The notes below the pieces were generated by a model. That model ran no database searches and was not told where the DNA came from. It saw only the letters and a list, made by a program, of their open reading frames with translations. The translations under genes were made by a program, and so were the position numbers. Below, piece by piece: positions 54,573 to 62,694 of a stretch of 64,000 nt of DNA; position 1 is the first letter of the stretch; each line of letters starts with the position of its first letter. The stretch comes from Modestobacter sp. L9-4 (GTDB taxonomy: Bacteria > Actinomycetota > Actinomycetes > Mycobacteriales > Geodermatophilaceae), in NCBI RefSeq assembly GCF_019112525.1, contig NZ_CP077800.1, positions 1-64,000 on the forward strand, given 5' to 3'.

Positions 54573-54856
54573 CCAACGGCGAGTTGCAGACGCTCCGACG
54601 CGCAGTTCCTACGGCAACAGCACGTCGAAGCGGTCGTGACGCCGTCAGGCGTTCATCCCATCGACCAGAGTGCGTCGGCGCCGGGGCGGGCTCGGTCGCG
54701 TGGGATCCGGCTGGAGCAGTTCGCCGCCTACCTCGTGAGCGGCTGGCAGGCCCTCCTCCACGACACTCGTCGCAGGTCGCCCCGACCGTCCGAGGCGACC
54801 TGTGCTGGCCGTGACGGCAGGGTCCTGGTCCCGGGGGAGCAGCCCGCAGCGGCACG
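54573..54856. other. stretch without a recognisable gene
   Basis: 284 bases after the GtrA remnant. Frames are short, composition is mixed, and I see no promoter, repeat or family motif. Probably decayed sequence. Confidence 0.5.
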
Positions 54857-55117
54857 GTGCACACTGCCGATGTGGTGCAGGTCACCGGCGACCTGCACCG
54901 CCCACGGGAGGTGCACGTGTCCGAGGTGACTGCGACGTTCGAGGACGTGGTCGGACCGATCCGCGCAGAGTTCGCCCTCTGCCCGGTCACGGGGCAGCTG
55001 GCGGGGCGCCGCAGCGGCCGGCTGGCCCGGCTGCTGCGCGGGCTGGTCGTGCTCGGCTGCGTGCAGGGACACGCCCTGCAGACCCCGGCCACCGGCGTCC
55101 GCCACCCCAGGGGCTGA
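54857..55117 (+). CDS. possible small protein, unknown
   Basis: 86 aa from GTG 54857: VVQVTGDLHRPREVHVSEVT, ATFEDVVGPIRAEFALCPVT, and LARLLRGLVVLGCVQGHALQ. No family recognised and no good ribosome site. The coding case rests on the open frame only. A perfect inverted repeat GGTGCAGGTC-ACCGGC-GACCTGCACC (54874-54899) lies within its first codons and could instead be a regulatory or structural element. Confidence 0.3.
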   Translation: MHTADVVQVTGDLHRPREVHVSEVTATFEDVVGPIRAEFALCPVTGQLAGRRSGRLARLLRGLVVLGCVQGHALQTPATGVRHPRG

Positions 55118-55210
55118 ACACCCGGGACGGCGGCCCGCACCGCTGCCGGACAGGCCACTCCCGACGTCCATGACGCGCCCGGGGCGTCCGCAGTGCTGGG
55201 CTGGGAACGA

Positions 55211-55252
55211 CAGCAGGGGCCGTCCCCGGTCGACCGGGGACGGCCCCTGCTG
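55211..55252. terminator. xylA2 terminator, perfect 42-base palindrome
   Basis: Two 21-base arms with no mismatch; the left half reads CAGCAGGGGCCGTCCCCGGT + C. It lies 57 bases beyond the stop of the minus-strand xylose isomerase. Confidence 0.88.
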
Positions 55253-55258
55253 GTGTCC
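55215..55258 (+). repeat. right copy of the 44-base direct repeat
   Basis: Matches 51184-51227 at 39 of 44 positions, including CGGCCCCTGCTG and TGTCC beyond the hairpin. Confidence 0.6.
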
Positions 55259-55308
55259 TGCCCGTACACGCCCCGGAGCCGCGTGCGGCTGCCGGGGCGT
55301 GCGGGAGG

Positions 55309-56496
55309 TCAGCGGACGCCGAGCAGGTGCTCGATGGCGTAGCGCTGGATGCGGGCGTAGCCGTAGCCCTTGGTGCGGGCGTCGTCGATCGGGTAGTCCT
55401 CGAACGAGCCGCGGTCGGCCAGCAGCGCGGCGTGGTCCTCGCCCTCGTTCAGGGTCGGGGTGTGCAGCGCCTCGACGCCGGAGTACTCCAGGGCCTCCTG
55501 CACGCGCGGGTCGGCCCGGAACTCCTTGGAGCGCTCGCGCAGCGTCACGTACAGCTCCATGTTGGCCTTCGCCGACTCCCAGACGCCGTCCATGTCCTCG
55601 GTGCGCAGCGGCTTGTAGTCGAAGTGCCGGTCGCCGTCGTAGGTCGGGCCACCACCGGGGGCGCCGTTCTCCAGCAGGTCGACGGTCGAGAACGCCTGCA
55701 GCAGGTCGCCGTAGCCGAAGACCAGGTCCTGGTCGTAGCGCGGGCCCTTCTGCCCGTTGAGGTCGATGTGGAAGAGCTTCTCCTGCCACAGCGCCTGGGC
55801 GATGCCGTGCGTGTAGTTGAGGCTGGCCATCTGCTCGTGGCCGGTCTCGGGGTTGATGCCGACCATCTCGTGGTGCTCGAGCTGGGAGATGAACGCCAGC
55901 GCGTGCCCGATGGTGGGCAGCAGGATGTCGCCGCGGGGCTCGTTGGGCTTGGGCTCCAGGGCGAACTTCATGTTGTAGCCCTTGTCGATCGAGTACTGGG
56001 CCAGGAAGTCGATGCCCTCGCGGTAGCGGTCCAGCCCGGCCCGCACGTCCTTGGCGAAGTCGACCTCGGAGCCCTCGCGGCCGCCCCAGAAGACGTAGAT
56101 CTGCGCACCGAGCTCGGCGGCGAGGTCCATGTTGTGCATGACCTTGCGCAGCGCGTACCGGCGGACGCCGCGGTCGTTGCTGGTGAACCCGCCGTCCTTG
56201 AACACCGGGTCGCCGAACAGGTTGGTGGTCACCATCGGCACCACCAGGCCGGTCTCGGCCAGCGCGGCCTTGAACTCGTCGATGATCCGGGTGCGCTCGC
56301 TGGCGCTGGAGCCCGGCGGGATCAGGTCGTCGTCGTGGAACGTGATGCCGTAGGCGCCGAGCTCGGCCAGCTTGTGCACGGCCTCCGCGCCGGCCAGCGC
56401 GGGCCGGGTGGCCTCGCCGAAGAGGTCACGGGCCTGCCAGCCGACCGTCCACAGGCCGAAGCTGAACTTGTCGTCGCGGCTGATGGTCGGGGTCAC
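55309..56496 (-). CDS. xylose isomerase, second paralogue
   Basis: 395 aa, the same length as xylA at 43.6 kb and roughly two thirds identical by eye. Active-site segments are kept: [37 protein letters not shown] and [20 protein letters not shown]. Differences cluster in the N-terminus ([20 protein letters not shown]) and the C-terminal helix region. It is a lone gene with no kinase beside it. The HAD gene on the same strand is separated by a hairpin and 279 bases, so it has its own promoter. GTG 56496, with GGAGGCAG about six bases upstream. Confidence 0.95.
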   Translation of the reverse strand: MTPTISRDDKFSFGLWTVGWQARDLFGEATRPALAGAEAVHKLAELGAYGITFHDDDLIPPGSSASERTRIIDEFKAALAETGLVVPMVTTNLFGDPVFKDGGFTSNDRGVRRYALRKVMHNMDLAAELGAQIYVFWGGREGSEVDFAKDVRAGLDRYREGIDFLAQYSIDKGYNMKFALEPKPNEPRGDILLPTIGHALAFISQLEHHEMVGINPETGHEQMASLNYTHGIAQALWQEKLFHIDLNGQKGPRYDQDLVFGYGDLLQAFSTVDLLENGAPGGGPTYDGDRHFDYKPLRTEDMDGVWESAKANMELYVTLRERSKEFRADPRVQEALEYSGVEALHTPTLNEGEDHAALLADRGSFEDYPIDDARTKGYGYARIQRYAIEHLLGVR

Positions 56497-56567
56497 GAGC
56501 TGCCTCCAAAGACGTCAGGTGGTCGCGCGCCAGGTCCTCGACCTGACCGCCTGGCCATACTGCGCGA

Positions 56568-56579
56568 CCTGGCGCCAGG
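56568..56579. promoter_or_regulatory. 12-base palindrome upstream of xylA2
   Basis: CCTGGCGCCAGG, perfect, 72 bases upstream of the start codon. CAGGTC-CTC-GACCTG (56531-56545) is a second inverted repeat nearby. Neither resembles the operators of the xylose island. Confidence 0.4.
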
Positions 56580-56698
56580 CCGCGAACGCACAGCGGTCGA
56601 CCGCACCGCCTGGAGCGCACTGCCGGGGGTCGGCGGACCGCCCGCCTCGACCGGACCGACCGCCGGCCTCGCCGCTCCGGGACGCGGCCCCGGTCAGA

Positions 56699-56718
56699 GC
56701 GCCTCGCGGAAGAGGCGC
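56699..56718 (-). terminator. hairpin after the HAD dehalogenase gene
   Basis: GCGCCTC - GCGGAA - GAGGCGC, 7-bp perfect stem, 57 bases past the HAD stop on the minus strand. Confidence 0.6.
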
Positions 56719-56774
56719 CGGACCCGGGGAGCGGGTGGGGACGTCGTCCGGCGCCGGCCGCCCACGGGTCCCGG

Positions 56775-57476
56775 TCAGCCGACCGGGAGCAGCTGCTCTG
56801 CCAGGGCCGCCAGGTCGGCGGCGACGTGGTCGAACCGCCGGGCCAGGTCGGCCAGATCGGCCTGCGGGCTGCCGGGGCGGTCCAGGTACGCGGTGCGGAA
56901 GCCGTGCTCCGCGGCGGCGTCGAGGTCCCAGGGGTGGGCGGCGATGAAGAGGCAGTCCGCCGGGACCAGGTCCAGGGTCCGGACGACGTGTGCGTACACC
57001 CGCGGGTCCGGCTTGAACGTCTGCACCGCCTCGCCGGAGACCAGCGTCGTCCAGCGCAGCCCGGCGGCGCGGGACATGGCGAACGCCTGCGCGCTGCCGG
57101 CGTTGGTGAGCGCCACGAGCGCGTGCGCGGGGGCCAGCCGCTCCAGCGCCGCGACCACCTCGGGGAACGGGGCCAGCCGACGGCCGGCGGTGGCCAGCCA
57201 GGTGACCTGGTCGTCGGTCAGCTCCAGCCCCTGCTCGGCCGCCACGGCGGCCACCGCCTCGGCGCCGAGCACCTCGGCGACCGCGTAGGGACGCCGCCCC
57301 TCCCGCACCGCGGTCATGGCGGCGGAGGCGACCTCCTCCCAGCGGGCCACGAACGCCGGGGCGTCGCCGACGGTCCCCGCTCCGAGGGCCTGCACGGCGG
57401 CGAGCCGGCCGGCGTCCTCGTCCAGCAGCGTCCCGAGGACGTCGAACACCAGCGTGGACGGCGGGGTCTGCGACAC
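56775..57476 (-). CDS. HAD-superfamily hydrolase, haloacid dehalogenase type II-like
   Basis: 233 aa. Nucleophile Asp in STLVFDVLGTLLDEDAG, ALVALTNAGSAQAFAMSRAA (motif II), FKPDPRVYAHVVRTL (motif III Lys) and FIAAHPWDLDAAAEHGFRTA (motif IV; the HPWDLDAA form is typical of L-2-haloacid dehalogenases). GTG 57476 (VSQTPPSTLVF) is preferred; an in-frame GTG at 57494 adds six residues without a ribosome site. The true substrate may not be halogenated. Confidence 0.85.
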   Translation of the reverse strand: MSQTPPSTLVFDVLGTLLDEDAGRLAAVQALGAGTVGDAPAFVARWEEVASAAMTAVREGRRPYAVAEVLGAEAVAAVAAEQGLELTDDQVTWLATAGRRLAPFPEVVAALERLAPAHALVALTNAGSAQAFAMSRAAGLRWTTLVSGEAVQTFKPDPRVYAHVVRTLDLVPADCLFIAAHPWDLDAAAEHGFRTAYLDRPGSPQADLADLARRFDHVAADLAALAEQLLPVG

Positions 57477-57540
57477 GCACCCATCCAACTCCACCGCGCC
57501 GCCACCCGCGCCGGGCCGGCGTCGGGGGAGCCGCCCACGC

Positions 57541-58887
57541 TCACTGCGCCGACAGCACCGCCACGGGGTCCTGGCGCAGCCGCAGCACCGCCGGTACGAC
57601 CGTGGCGGTGAGCACCAGCAGCAGCGTCGCCCCTGCAGTGACCCCCAGGGCGGGCAGGCCGAGCGCGCCAGGGTCCAGCGACCAGGACCCGACCGCCCAC
57701 GCGCCGGCGATCGCGGTGGTGGCGACCGCGACCAGGGCCAGCAGGGTCGCGGTGCCCACCTGCACGACCGCCTCCCAGGCCGCGGTGGCCACGACCAGCC
57801 CCGGGGTGGCGCCGGCGGACTCCAGCAGGGCGGCGTCCCGGGCGCGGGCCCGGCCGGAGACGGCCACGGTGGTCGCGGCGCCCACGGCGGCCAGCAGGAG
57901 CGGGCCGCCCAGCAACAACACCAGCGAGGAGACCGGCAGGTCTGCCGGGGGCGTACCGGACCGACCCACCTGCGCTGCGGCGATGGTCCCGTGGGTCGAC
58001 CACAGGCCGCCGGTCAACGCGATCATCACCACCAGGGGGTTGATCGCCGCGGTGCTGCGGTCGAGGTCGGCCAGGGCGACGTTGCGCGCCAGGTACCAGG
58101 AGGACGACGCGTCCGCCGGCACGACCCGGGTCCAGGTCCGGGCAAGGGCCGGGGTGAGCAGCGGGGCCGCCGCCACGAGTGCGCCGGCCAGCAGTGGCGC
58201 GATGAGCATCAGGGGGTTGCTCAGCTGGTCGAGATCGCGTCCGGGCAGGCCCAGGACGAGGGAGACGACGGCGGCGACCAGGACGCCGCCGACCACCCAG
58301 CGCGTGCGGGTCATGGTCAACCGGGGGACGGCGGCCTCGCTCAGCAGCTCCAGCCCGGTCACCCGGCTGGCCTGGCGGGCGGCGCCGGAGCCGCCGGCGA
58401 GCACCAGCAGCGCGACCAGGGCGACGGTGCCGGCCACGCCCACGGGGCCGATCCTGAGCTGGACGTCCCCCAGCCCCTGGGCGTCGGCGAGGACGTAGTC
58501 GGCGAAGGGCTGCAGGAACGGGGCCGCGACGAGGCAGCCGAGCAGGGCCCCCAGCGCACCGACGACCAGCAGCTGCGCCAGCACGATGAGCCGGATGGCG
58601 CCCGGGCGGACGCCGACCAGTTGCCACAGCGCGTGCGAGCGGCGCTGCAGGGTGACGGTCAACCGGGCCACCGAGCTCAGCACCACGACGATGGAGATCA
58701 CCACGAACCCGGTCAGCGAGCCGCCCACCCCGTACAGCGCGAGCCCCGCGGTGCCCGGGGTTCGGTACGCGGTCTCGACGAGCGCCGCGCTGACCGAGAC
58801 GACTCCGCCGGCGGCCAGGCACACGAACAGGACCGCCAGCCACATCCGGGCGTTGGCGACCAGGTCGCTGACCAGCAGCCGGAGCAC
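57541..58887 (-). CDS. FtsX-like ABC transporter permease
   Basis: 448 aa with about eight hydrophobic segments. N-terminal SDLVANARMWLAVLFVCLAA helix, then VVLSSVARLTVTLQRRSHAL and WQLVGVRPGAIRLIVLAQLL typical of FtsX/MacB domains. The C-terminal SGRARARDAALLESAGATPG repeats the same domain pattern, so it is a two-FtsX-domain permease of reduced size. It lies one base after the ATPase gene on the minus strand. Substrate unknown; such pairs often expel peptides or antibiotics. Confidence 0.87.
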   Translation of the reverse strand: MLRLLVSDLVANARMWLAVLFVCLAAGGVVSVSAALVETAYRTPGTAGLALYGVGGSLTGFVVISIVVVLSSVARLTVTLQRRSHALWQLVGVRPGAIRLIVLAQLLVVGALGALLGCLVAAPFLQPFADYVLADAQGLGDVQLRIGPVGVAGTVALVALLVLAGGSGAARQASRVTGLELLSEAAVPRLTMTRTRWVVGGVLVAAVVSLVLGLPGRDLDQLSNPLMLIAPLLAGALVAAAPLLTPALARTWTRVVPADASSSWYLARNVALADLDRSTAAINPLVVMIALTGGLWSTHGTIAAAQVGRSGTPPADLPVSSLVLLLGGPLLLAAVGAATTVAVSGRARARDAALLESAGATPGLVVATAAWEAVVQVGTATLLALVAVATTAIAGAWAVGSWSLDPGALGLPALGVTAGATLLLVLTATVVPAVLRLRQDPVAVLSAQ

Positions 58888-58888
58888 G

Positions 58889-59623
58889 TCAGACCACCTG
58901 GCCGGCGGAGATCTCGGCGAAGACCTGGTCGGCGGTGGGCCGGGTCAGCTCGCGGGAGACCACGCCGTCGCGCAGCACCACGACGCGGTCGGCGCGCGCG
59001 GCGGACACCACGTCGTGGGTGACCAGCACGACCGAGCGGTCGCCGGCCGCCGTCTGCCGCAGCAGGTCCAGCACCTGGGTGCCCGACGCGGTGTCCAGCG
59101 CGCCGGTCGGCTCGTCGGCGAACACGACCTGCGGCCGCGCGGCCAGCACGCGGGCGATGGCCACCCGCTGCTGCTGGCCACCCGACAGCGCCGACGGCTT
59201 GTGCCCGCCGCGGTCGGCCAGCCCCACCTCGGCCAGCGCGCGGTCGACGTCCTCGACGCTGATCCGGTGCCGGGCCAGCCGGGCCGGCAGTGCCACGTTC
59301 TCCCGGGCGCTGAGGGAGGGGATGAGGTTGTAGGACTGGAAGACGAAGCCGACTCGGCCGCGGCGCAGCGCGGCGAGCTGGCCGCGGCGCAGCGTGGACA
59401 GGTCCTCGCCCAGCAGCCGCACGGTGCCGGAGGTGGCGGCGTGCAGCCCGGAGAGGCAGTAGAGCAGCGTGGACTTGCCCGACCCGCTGGGGCCCACGAT
59501 CGACACCATCTCCCCGGGCTCGACGCGCATCGAGACGCCGCGCAGCACCGACACCGGTGGGCCGCCGTCCGGGCCGGCGAAGGTCGCGGTCAGGTCGTGC
59601 GCCTCGAGCAGGGGAGGGGGCAT
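58889..59623 (-). CDS. ABC transporter ATPase (MacB/LolD type)
   Basis: 244 aa. Walker A IVGPSGSGKSTLLYCLSGL (about residue 43), Q-loop GFVFQSYNLIPSLSARENVA, signature LSGGQQQRVAIARVLAARP, Walker B VVFADEPTGALDT and switch VLVTHDVVSAA. Works with the permease at 57541. ATG 59623. The 381 bases upstream hold a GTCACGTGAC-centred motif shared with two other promoters. Confidence 0.93.
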   Translation of the reverse strand: MPPPLLEAHDLTATFAGPDGGPPVSVLRGVSMRVEPGEMVSIVGPSGSGKSTLLYCLSGLHAATSGTVRLLGEDLSTLRRGQLAALRRGRVGFVFQSYNLIPSLSARENVALPARLARHRISVEDVDRALAEVGLADRGGHKPSALSGGQQQRVAIARVLAARPQVVFADEPTGALDTASGTQVLDLLRQTAAGDRSVVLVTHDVVSAARADRVVVLRDGVVSRELTRPTADQVFAEISAGQVV

Positions 59624-60004
59624 GGTCTCGTGTCTCCATCAGTGGTCCGGTCCGGTCCGGGCCGGGCCCTCGCCGGGCGGCCGTCGGCGACAGCGTGCCG
59701 GGGAGGTCGCGTCGTCGTCATCAGTCACGTGACTCGGCGGGACGGGGCCGGTGGGCCGCACGGGTGGTCGTGCCGTCCCCGTCGGCGGCCGCGACCCCCG
59801 GGTGCGCGGCGAGGGCAGGACGTGGGGTCGTGCGCGGCCACAGCGGTGACCGCGCCGGTCAGCCGGTCGGACCGGGTGCGTCGAGGGCAGCCGACTCGGC
59901 CTCCACCCCGGCGAGCAGGAGGTGGTCCTCGGCCGCTGTGCACTCGGCTGGGCTCGCTGGGCTCGGCCGGTGAGCTGCCCCCTCGCCCGGCCGGGCCCGC
60001 GGCG
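59624..60004. other. intergenic region upstream of the ABC pair
   Basis: 381 bases. It holds the shared motif (59719-59734), a short GGTCC iteration (TGGTCCGGTCCGGTCCGG, from about 59642) and GC-rich sequence near the DUF4331 stop. I see no gene. Confidence 0.6.
59719..59734 (-). promoter_or_regulatory. shared 16-base motif, copy 1
   Basis: AGTCACGTGACTGATG read on the minus strand, 95 bases upstream of the ABC ATPase start. The core GTCACGTGAC is a perfect palindrome. Confidence 0.6.
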
Positions 60005-61027
60005 TCAGGCGGGGACGACGTACGGGAACTCCGTGCGCCGCAGGTCCCGGTTCGTCGCCGGCGTCAGGCCCGACGGGACGGCGCTGCCGGTGACCAGCGA
60101 CAGCATGACCTCGGGGGCGTTGTCGGCCAGCGTGCGGCCGTTGCGGACAGCGAACCCGTAGGTGGCCGGCGTGCCGACGACGTAGGACAGCACGTCGGGG
60201 AAGAGCTCGGCGACCACGGCAGCGGCGTGCCCCGCCGGGTCGGCGACGGCCCCGCTCGCGGCGACGGTGGCGGCGATGTGCTCGGCGATGTGCGCCCGGT
60301 CGTTGTCGACGTCCTGGGAGACGTGCTGAGTGTTGGCCGGGTGGGTGAACTGGACGTCGGTCGGCCAGAAGATCGGCCACGTCATCGGGTGCCCGGCGCG
60401 GTTGACCTGCCGCCAGCCGCCGGCGTCGGTGGCCAGCTTGGTGGCCGCCCAGACCCCGATCCGGGCGCCGGGGCGCAGCAGCGGGTGGTCGTGGGAGACC
60501 TCCAGCACGATCGTGTCCACGGTGGTGCCGGTGAAGCTGTTCGTGGCCTGCTCGGGCCGCCAGTCGGACAGGTCGACCGCCGTCCCGTCGGCGACGGCGG
60601 CGTTGACCTTCGAGAGCAGCCCGAGGTCGATGTAGAACCAGTCCCGGATGCGACCGGCCCACAGCTGCACGCCGGCGCCCGTGGCCGCCGTCCCGGTCGT
60701 GCCCTCCACCAGCAGCTCGCCGGTCGCGTCGTCCCCGACCGCGTCGCTGCCGGTGAGCGCGTGCAGCTGCAGCGTCTGCCGGCCGTCGGCGCCCGCCTCG
60801 GCGAAGGCGACCCGGTAGGTGAGCTCCTCGGACTCGGCCCCGTCGAGGTGGACCTTGAACTCGTACCGCGCCTCGGGGTGGAAGCTCGGCTCGGAGTGCA
60901 GGCCGTTGATCGTGGAGTTGACGTCCATGACGAAGACGGTGCTGTCCTGCCCCGGGAAGACGCACAGGTCGTCCAGGAAGAGCTGGCCGGTCTGGGCGGC
61001 CAGCGGTGTGTCGAGGTGGTGGGACAC
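60005..61027 (-). CDS. DUF4331 family protein
   Basis: 340 aa, recognised from SHHLDTPLAAQTGQLFLDDL (the SSH-D-P opening), VFVMDVNSTINGLHSEPSFH, ARYEFKVHLDGAESEELTYR and the C-terminal NAPEVMLSLVTGSAVPSGLT. Function unknown; many members are abundant in actinobacteria under stress. No signal peptide here. GTG 61027 lies eight bases after GAGAGG; the longer frame to 61165 runs over the regulatory motif and is rejected. The promoter region is shared with the divergent hydrolase gene. Confidence 0.85.
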   Translation of the reverse strand: MSHHLDTPLAAQTGQLFLDDLCVFPGQDSTVFVMDVNSTINGLHSEPSFHPEARYEFKVHLDGAESEELTYRVAFAEAGADGRQTLQLHALTGSDAVGDDATGELLVEGTTGTAATGAGVQLWAGRIRDWFYIDLGLLSKVNAAVADGTAVDLSDWRPEQATNSFTGTTVDTIVLEVSHDHPLLRPGARIGVWAATKLATDAGGWRQVNRAGHPMTWPIFWPTDVQFTHPANTQHVSQDVDNDRAHIAEHIAATVAASGAVADPAGHAAAVVAELFPDVLSYVVGTPATYGFAVRNGRTLADNAPEVMLSLVTGSAVPSGLTPATNRDLRRTEFPYVVPA

Positions 61028-61110
61028 GGTGGTTCCTCTCGCTCGGGAGCCTGGTGGACGAACCCCGCGCGGCGGGGCCCGTCCACCCTGTCCGAGGAGC
61101 CGGGGTCCGA

Positions 61111-61126
61111 CATCGGTCATGTGACT
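61111..61126 (-). promoter_or_regulatory. shared 16-base motif, copy 2
   Basis: AGTCACATGACCGATG read on the minus strand, 83 bases upstream of the DUF4331 start. Confidence 0.6.
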
Positions 61127-61217
61127 GGGCCGGACGCCGATCGCCGTCCGCGTCGTCCGGCGCACCCGTCTGTAGAGGACGCGAGCCCGACCGGGACCAC
61201 CGCTGCGGCAGCGGGAC

Positions 61218-61233
61218 AGTCACGTGACCGATG
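61218..61233 (+). promoter_or_regulatory. shared 16-base motif, copy 3
   Basis: AGTCACGTGACCGATG on the plus strand, 70 bases upstream of the alpha/beta hydrolase start. Same orientation to its gene as copies 1 and 2. Confidence 0.6.
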
Positions 61234-61303
61234 CGCGGCCGTGGCCGCTCCGGTGAGGCTCCTCATCGATCTCGTCCACCCCGAGCCGAAGAGGTACCAC
61301 CTG

Positions 61304-62269
61304 ATGACCGAGCCCGTGAAGCCCGTCCTGGAGCCCACCGCCCAGGCGTTCGCCGATGCCAACGCCAACCCGCCGTTCCTCTACCAGCTCTCCCCGGCCG
61401 AGGGCCGGAAGATCGTGGACGGCGTGCAGTCCGACCCGCCGCCGGTGGTCCTGGACGCCGACGTCTCCGACCTGACCATCGAGGGCGGCCCGACCGGCTC
61501 CGTGCGGGTCCGCATCGTGCGCCCGGCCGGCGCCACCGGCGTCCTGCCGGTGATCCTCTACGTGCACGGCCTGGGCTGGGTGTTCGGCGGGCCGCAGACC
61601 CACGACCGGCTGGTTCGCGAGCTGGCCGTCGGCGCGCAGGCCGCCGTGGTGTTTCCCGACTACGACCTGGCGCCGGAGAAGCAGTACCCGACCCAGATCG
61701 AGCAGGTCTACGCGGTCGCGGACTGGCTGGCGATGAACGCCCCCGAGCAGAGCCTGGACGCGAGCCGGATCGCGATCGCCGGTGACTCGGTCGGCGGCAA
61801 CATGGCCGCCGTCACCACCATCCTGGCCAAGCAGCGCGGCGGGGTGTCCTTCACCGGCCAGCTGCTGTTCTACCCGGTGACGAACGCGGACTTCGAGACC
61901 GGCTCCTACCACCAGTTCTCCTCCGGCTACTTCCTCGAGCGGGCCGGCATGCAGTGGTTCTGGGACCAGTACACGACCGACCCCGCCCAGCGCGCGAAGA
62001 TCACCGCCTCCCCGCTGCGGGCGACGCTGGAGGACCTCGCCGGCCTGCCCCAGGCGCTGGTCATCGTCGGTGAGGCCGACGTCCTGCGCGACGAGGGCGA
62101 GGCCTACGCGGCCAAGCTGCGCGCCGCCGGCGTCCCGGTCACCGCGGTCCGCTACGCCGGGATCACCCACGACTTCGTGGGCCTGAACCCGCTGCGGCAC
62201 ACCTACGCCGCCGAGGCCGCCATCAACCAGGGCATCGCGTTCCTGCGCGGCGTGCTCGGCACCGACTGA
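61304..62269 (+). CDS. alpha/beta hydrolase (fold-3, HSL/esterase type)
   Basis: 321 aa. Oxyanion motif LYVHGLGWVFGGPQTHDRL (HGLG in place of HGGG), FPDYDLAPEKQYPTQIEQVY, nucleophile Ser in IAGDSVGGNMAAV, acid Asp in IVGEADVLRDEGE and His in RYAGITHDFVGLN. Hormone-sensitive-lipase-like esterase, cytoplasmic, substrate unknown. ATG 61304, with GAGG about 10 bases upstream. The stop overlaps the NTF2-like ATG (TGATG). Confidence 0.92.
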   Translation: MTEPVKPVLEPTAQAFADANANPPFLYQLSPAEGRKIVDGVQSDPPPVVLDADVSDLTIEGGPTGSVRVRIVRPAGATGVLPVILYVHGLGWVFGGPQTHDRLVRELAVGAQAAVVFPDYDLAPEKQYPTQIEQVYAVADWLAMNAPEQSLDASRIAIAGDSVGGNMAAVTTILAKQRGGVSFTGQLLFYPVTNADFETGSYHQFSSGYFLERAGMQWFWDQYTTDPAQRAKITASPLRATLEDLAGLPQALVIVGEADVLRDEGEAYAAKLRAAGVPVTAVRYAGITHDFVGLNPLRHTYAAEAAINQGIAFLRGVLGTD

Positions 62270-62637
62270 TGCCCGACGCCCTGGTGCCCGGTCCCGCGGA
62301 GCTGTTGGAGCGGATGGTCGCCGACGTCTTCAACCAGCCCGACGCCGACCGGCGGGCTGCGGTGATCGCCGAGCTGTTCACCTCCGACGTCGAGTTCACC
62401 GACCCGGAGCGGACCGTGCGCGGCCGCGACGAGCTGGCCGCGACGGTGAGCGGGCTGCTCGCGCAGGGACCCGGCCTCGTCTTCGTCCACGCGGGTCCCT
62501 TCCGCGGCGTGGGCGACCTGGGCATGCAGTCCTGGCGGCTGGGCCCGCCCGGCGGCGAGCCGGTGCTCGGCGGGCTGGACGTCGTGACCGTCGTCGACGG
62601 CCGCATCGCCCGGCTCTGGACCCTGATCGACGCCTGA
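62269..62637 (+). CDS. NTF2-like / SnoaL-like protein
   Basis: 122 aa cone-shaped fold: ELLERMVADVFNQPDADRRA, IAELFTSDVEFTDPERTVRG, RDELAATVSGLLAQGPGLVF and GGLDVVTVVDGRIARLWTLI. Typical of small hydratase/isomerase-like or ligand-binding NTF2 proteins. Coupled to the hydrolase by TGATG, so the two probably act in one step of an unknown pathway. Confidence 0.82.
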   Translation: MPDALVPGPAELLERMVADVFNQPDADRRAAVIAELFTSDVEFTDPERTVRGRDELAATVSGLLAQGPGLVFVHAGPFRGVGDLGMQSWRLGPPGGEPVLGGLDVVTVVDGRIARLWTLIDA

Positions 62638-62646
62638 CCCGCTGCC

Positions 62647-62692
62647 CGCGCCCGCTGCCGCCCCGGCCGTCACCGGGGCGGCGGCGGGCGCG
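62647..62692. terminator. bidirectional terminator
   Basis: 20-bp stem (62647-62666 / 62673-62692) with one G-U pair and loop CCGTCA, between the NTF2-like gene and the convergent LuxR-type gene. Confidence 0.9.
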
Positions 62693-62694
62693 GT

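Noticed and set aside
58586-61303. Plus-strand frame of about 900 residues running into the alpha/beta hydrolase
   Set aside because: It lies opposite the ABC and DUF4331 genes and is low-complexity. The real hydrolase starts at ATG 61304.
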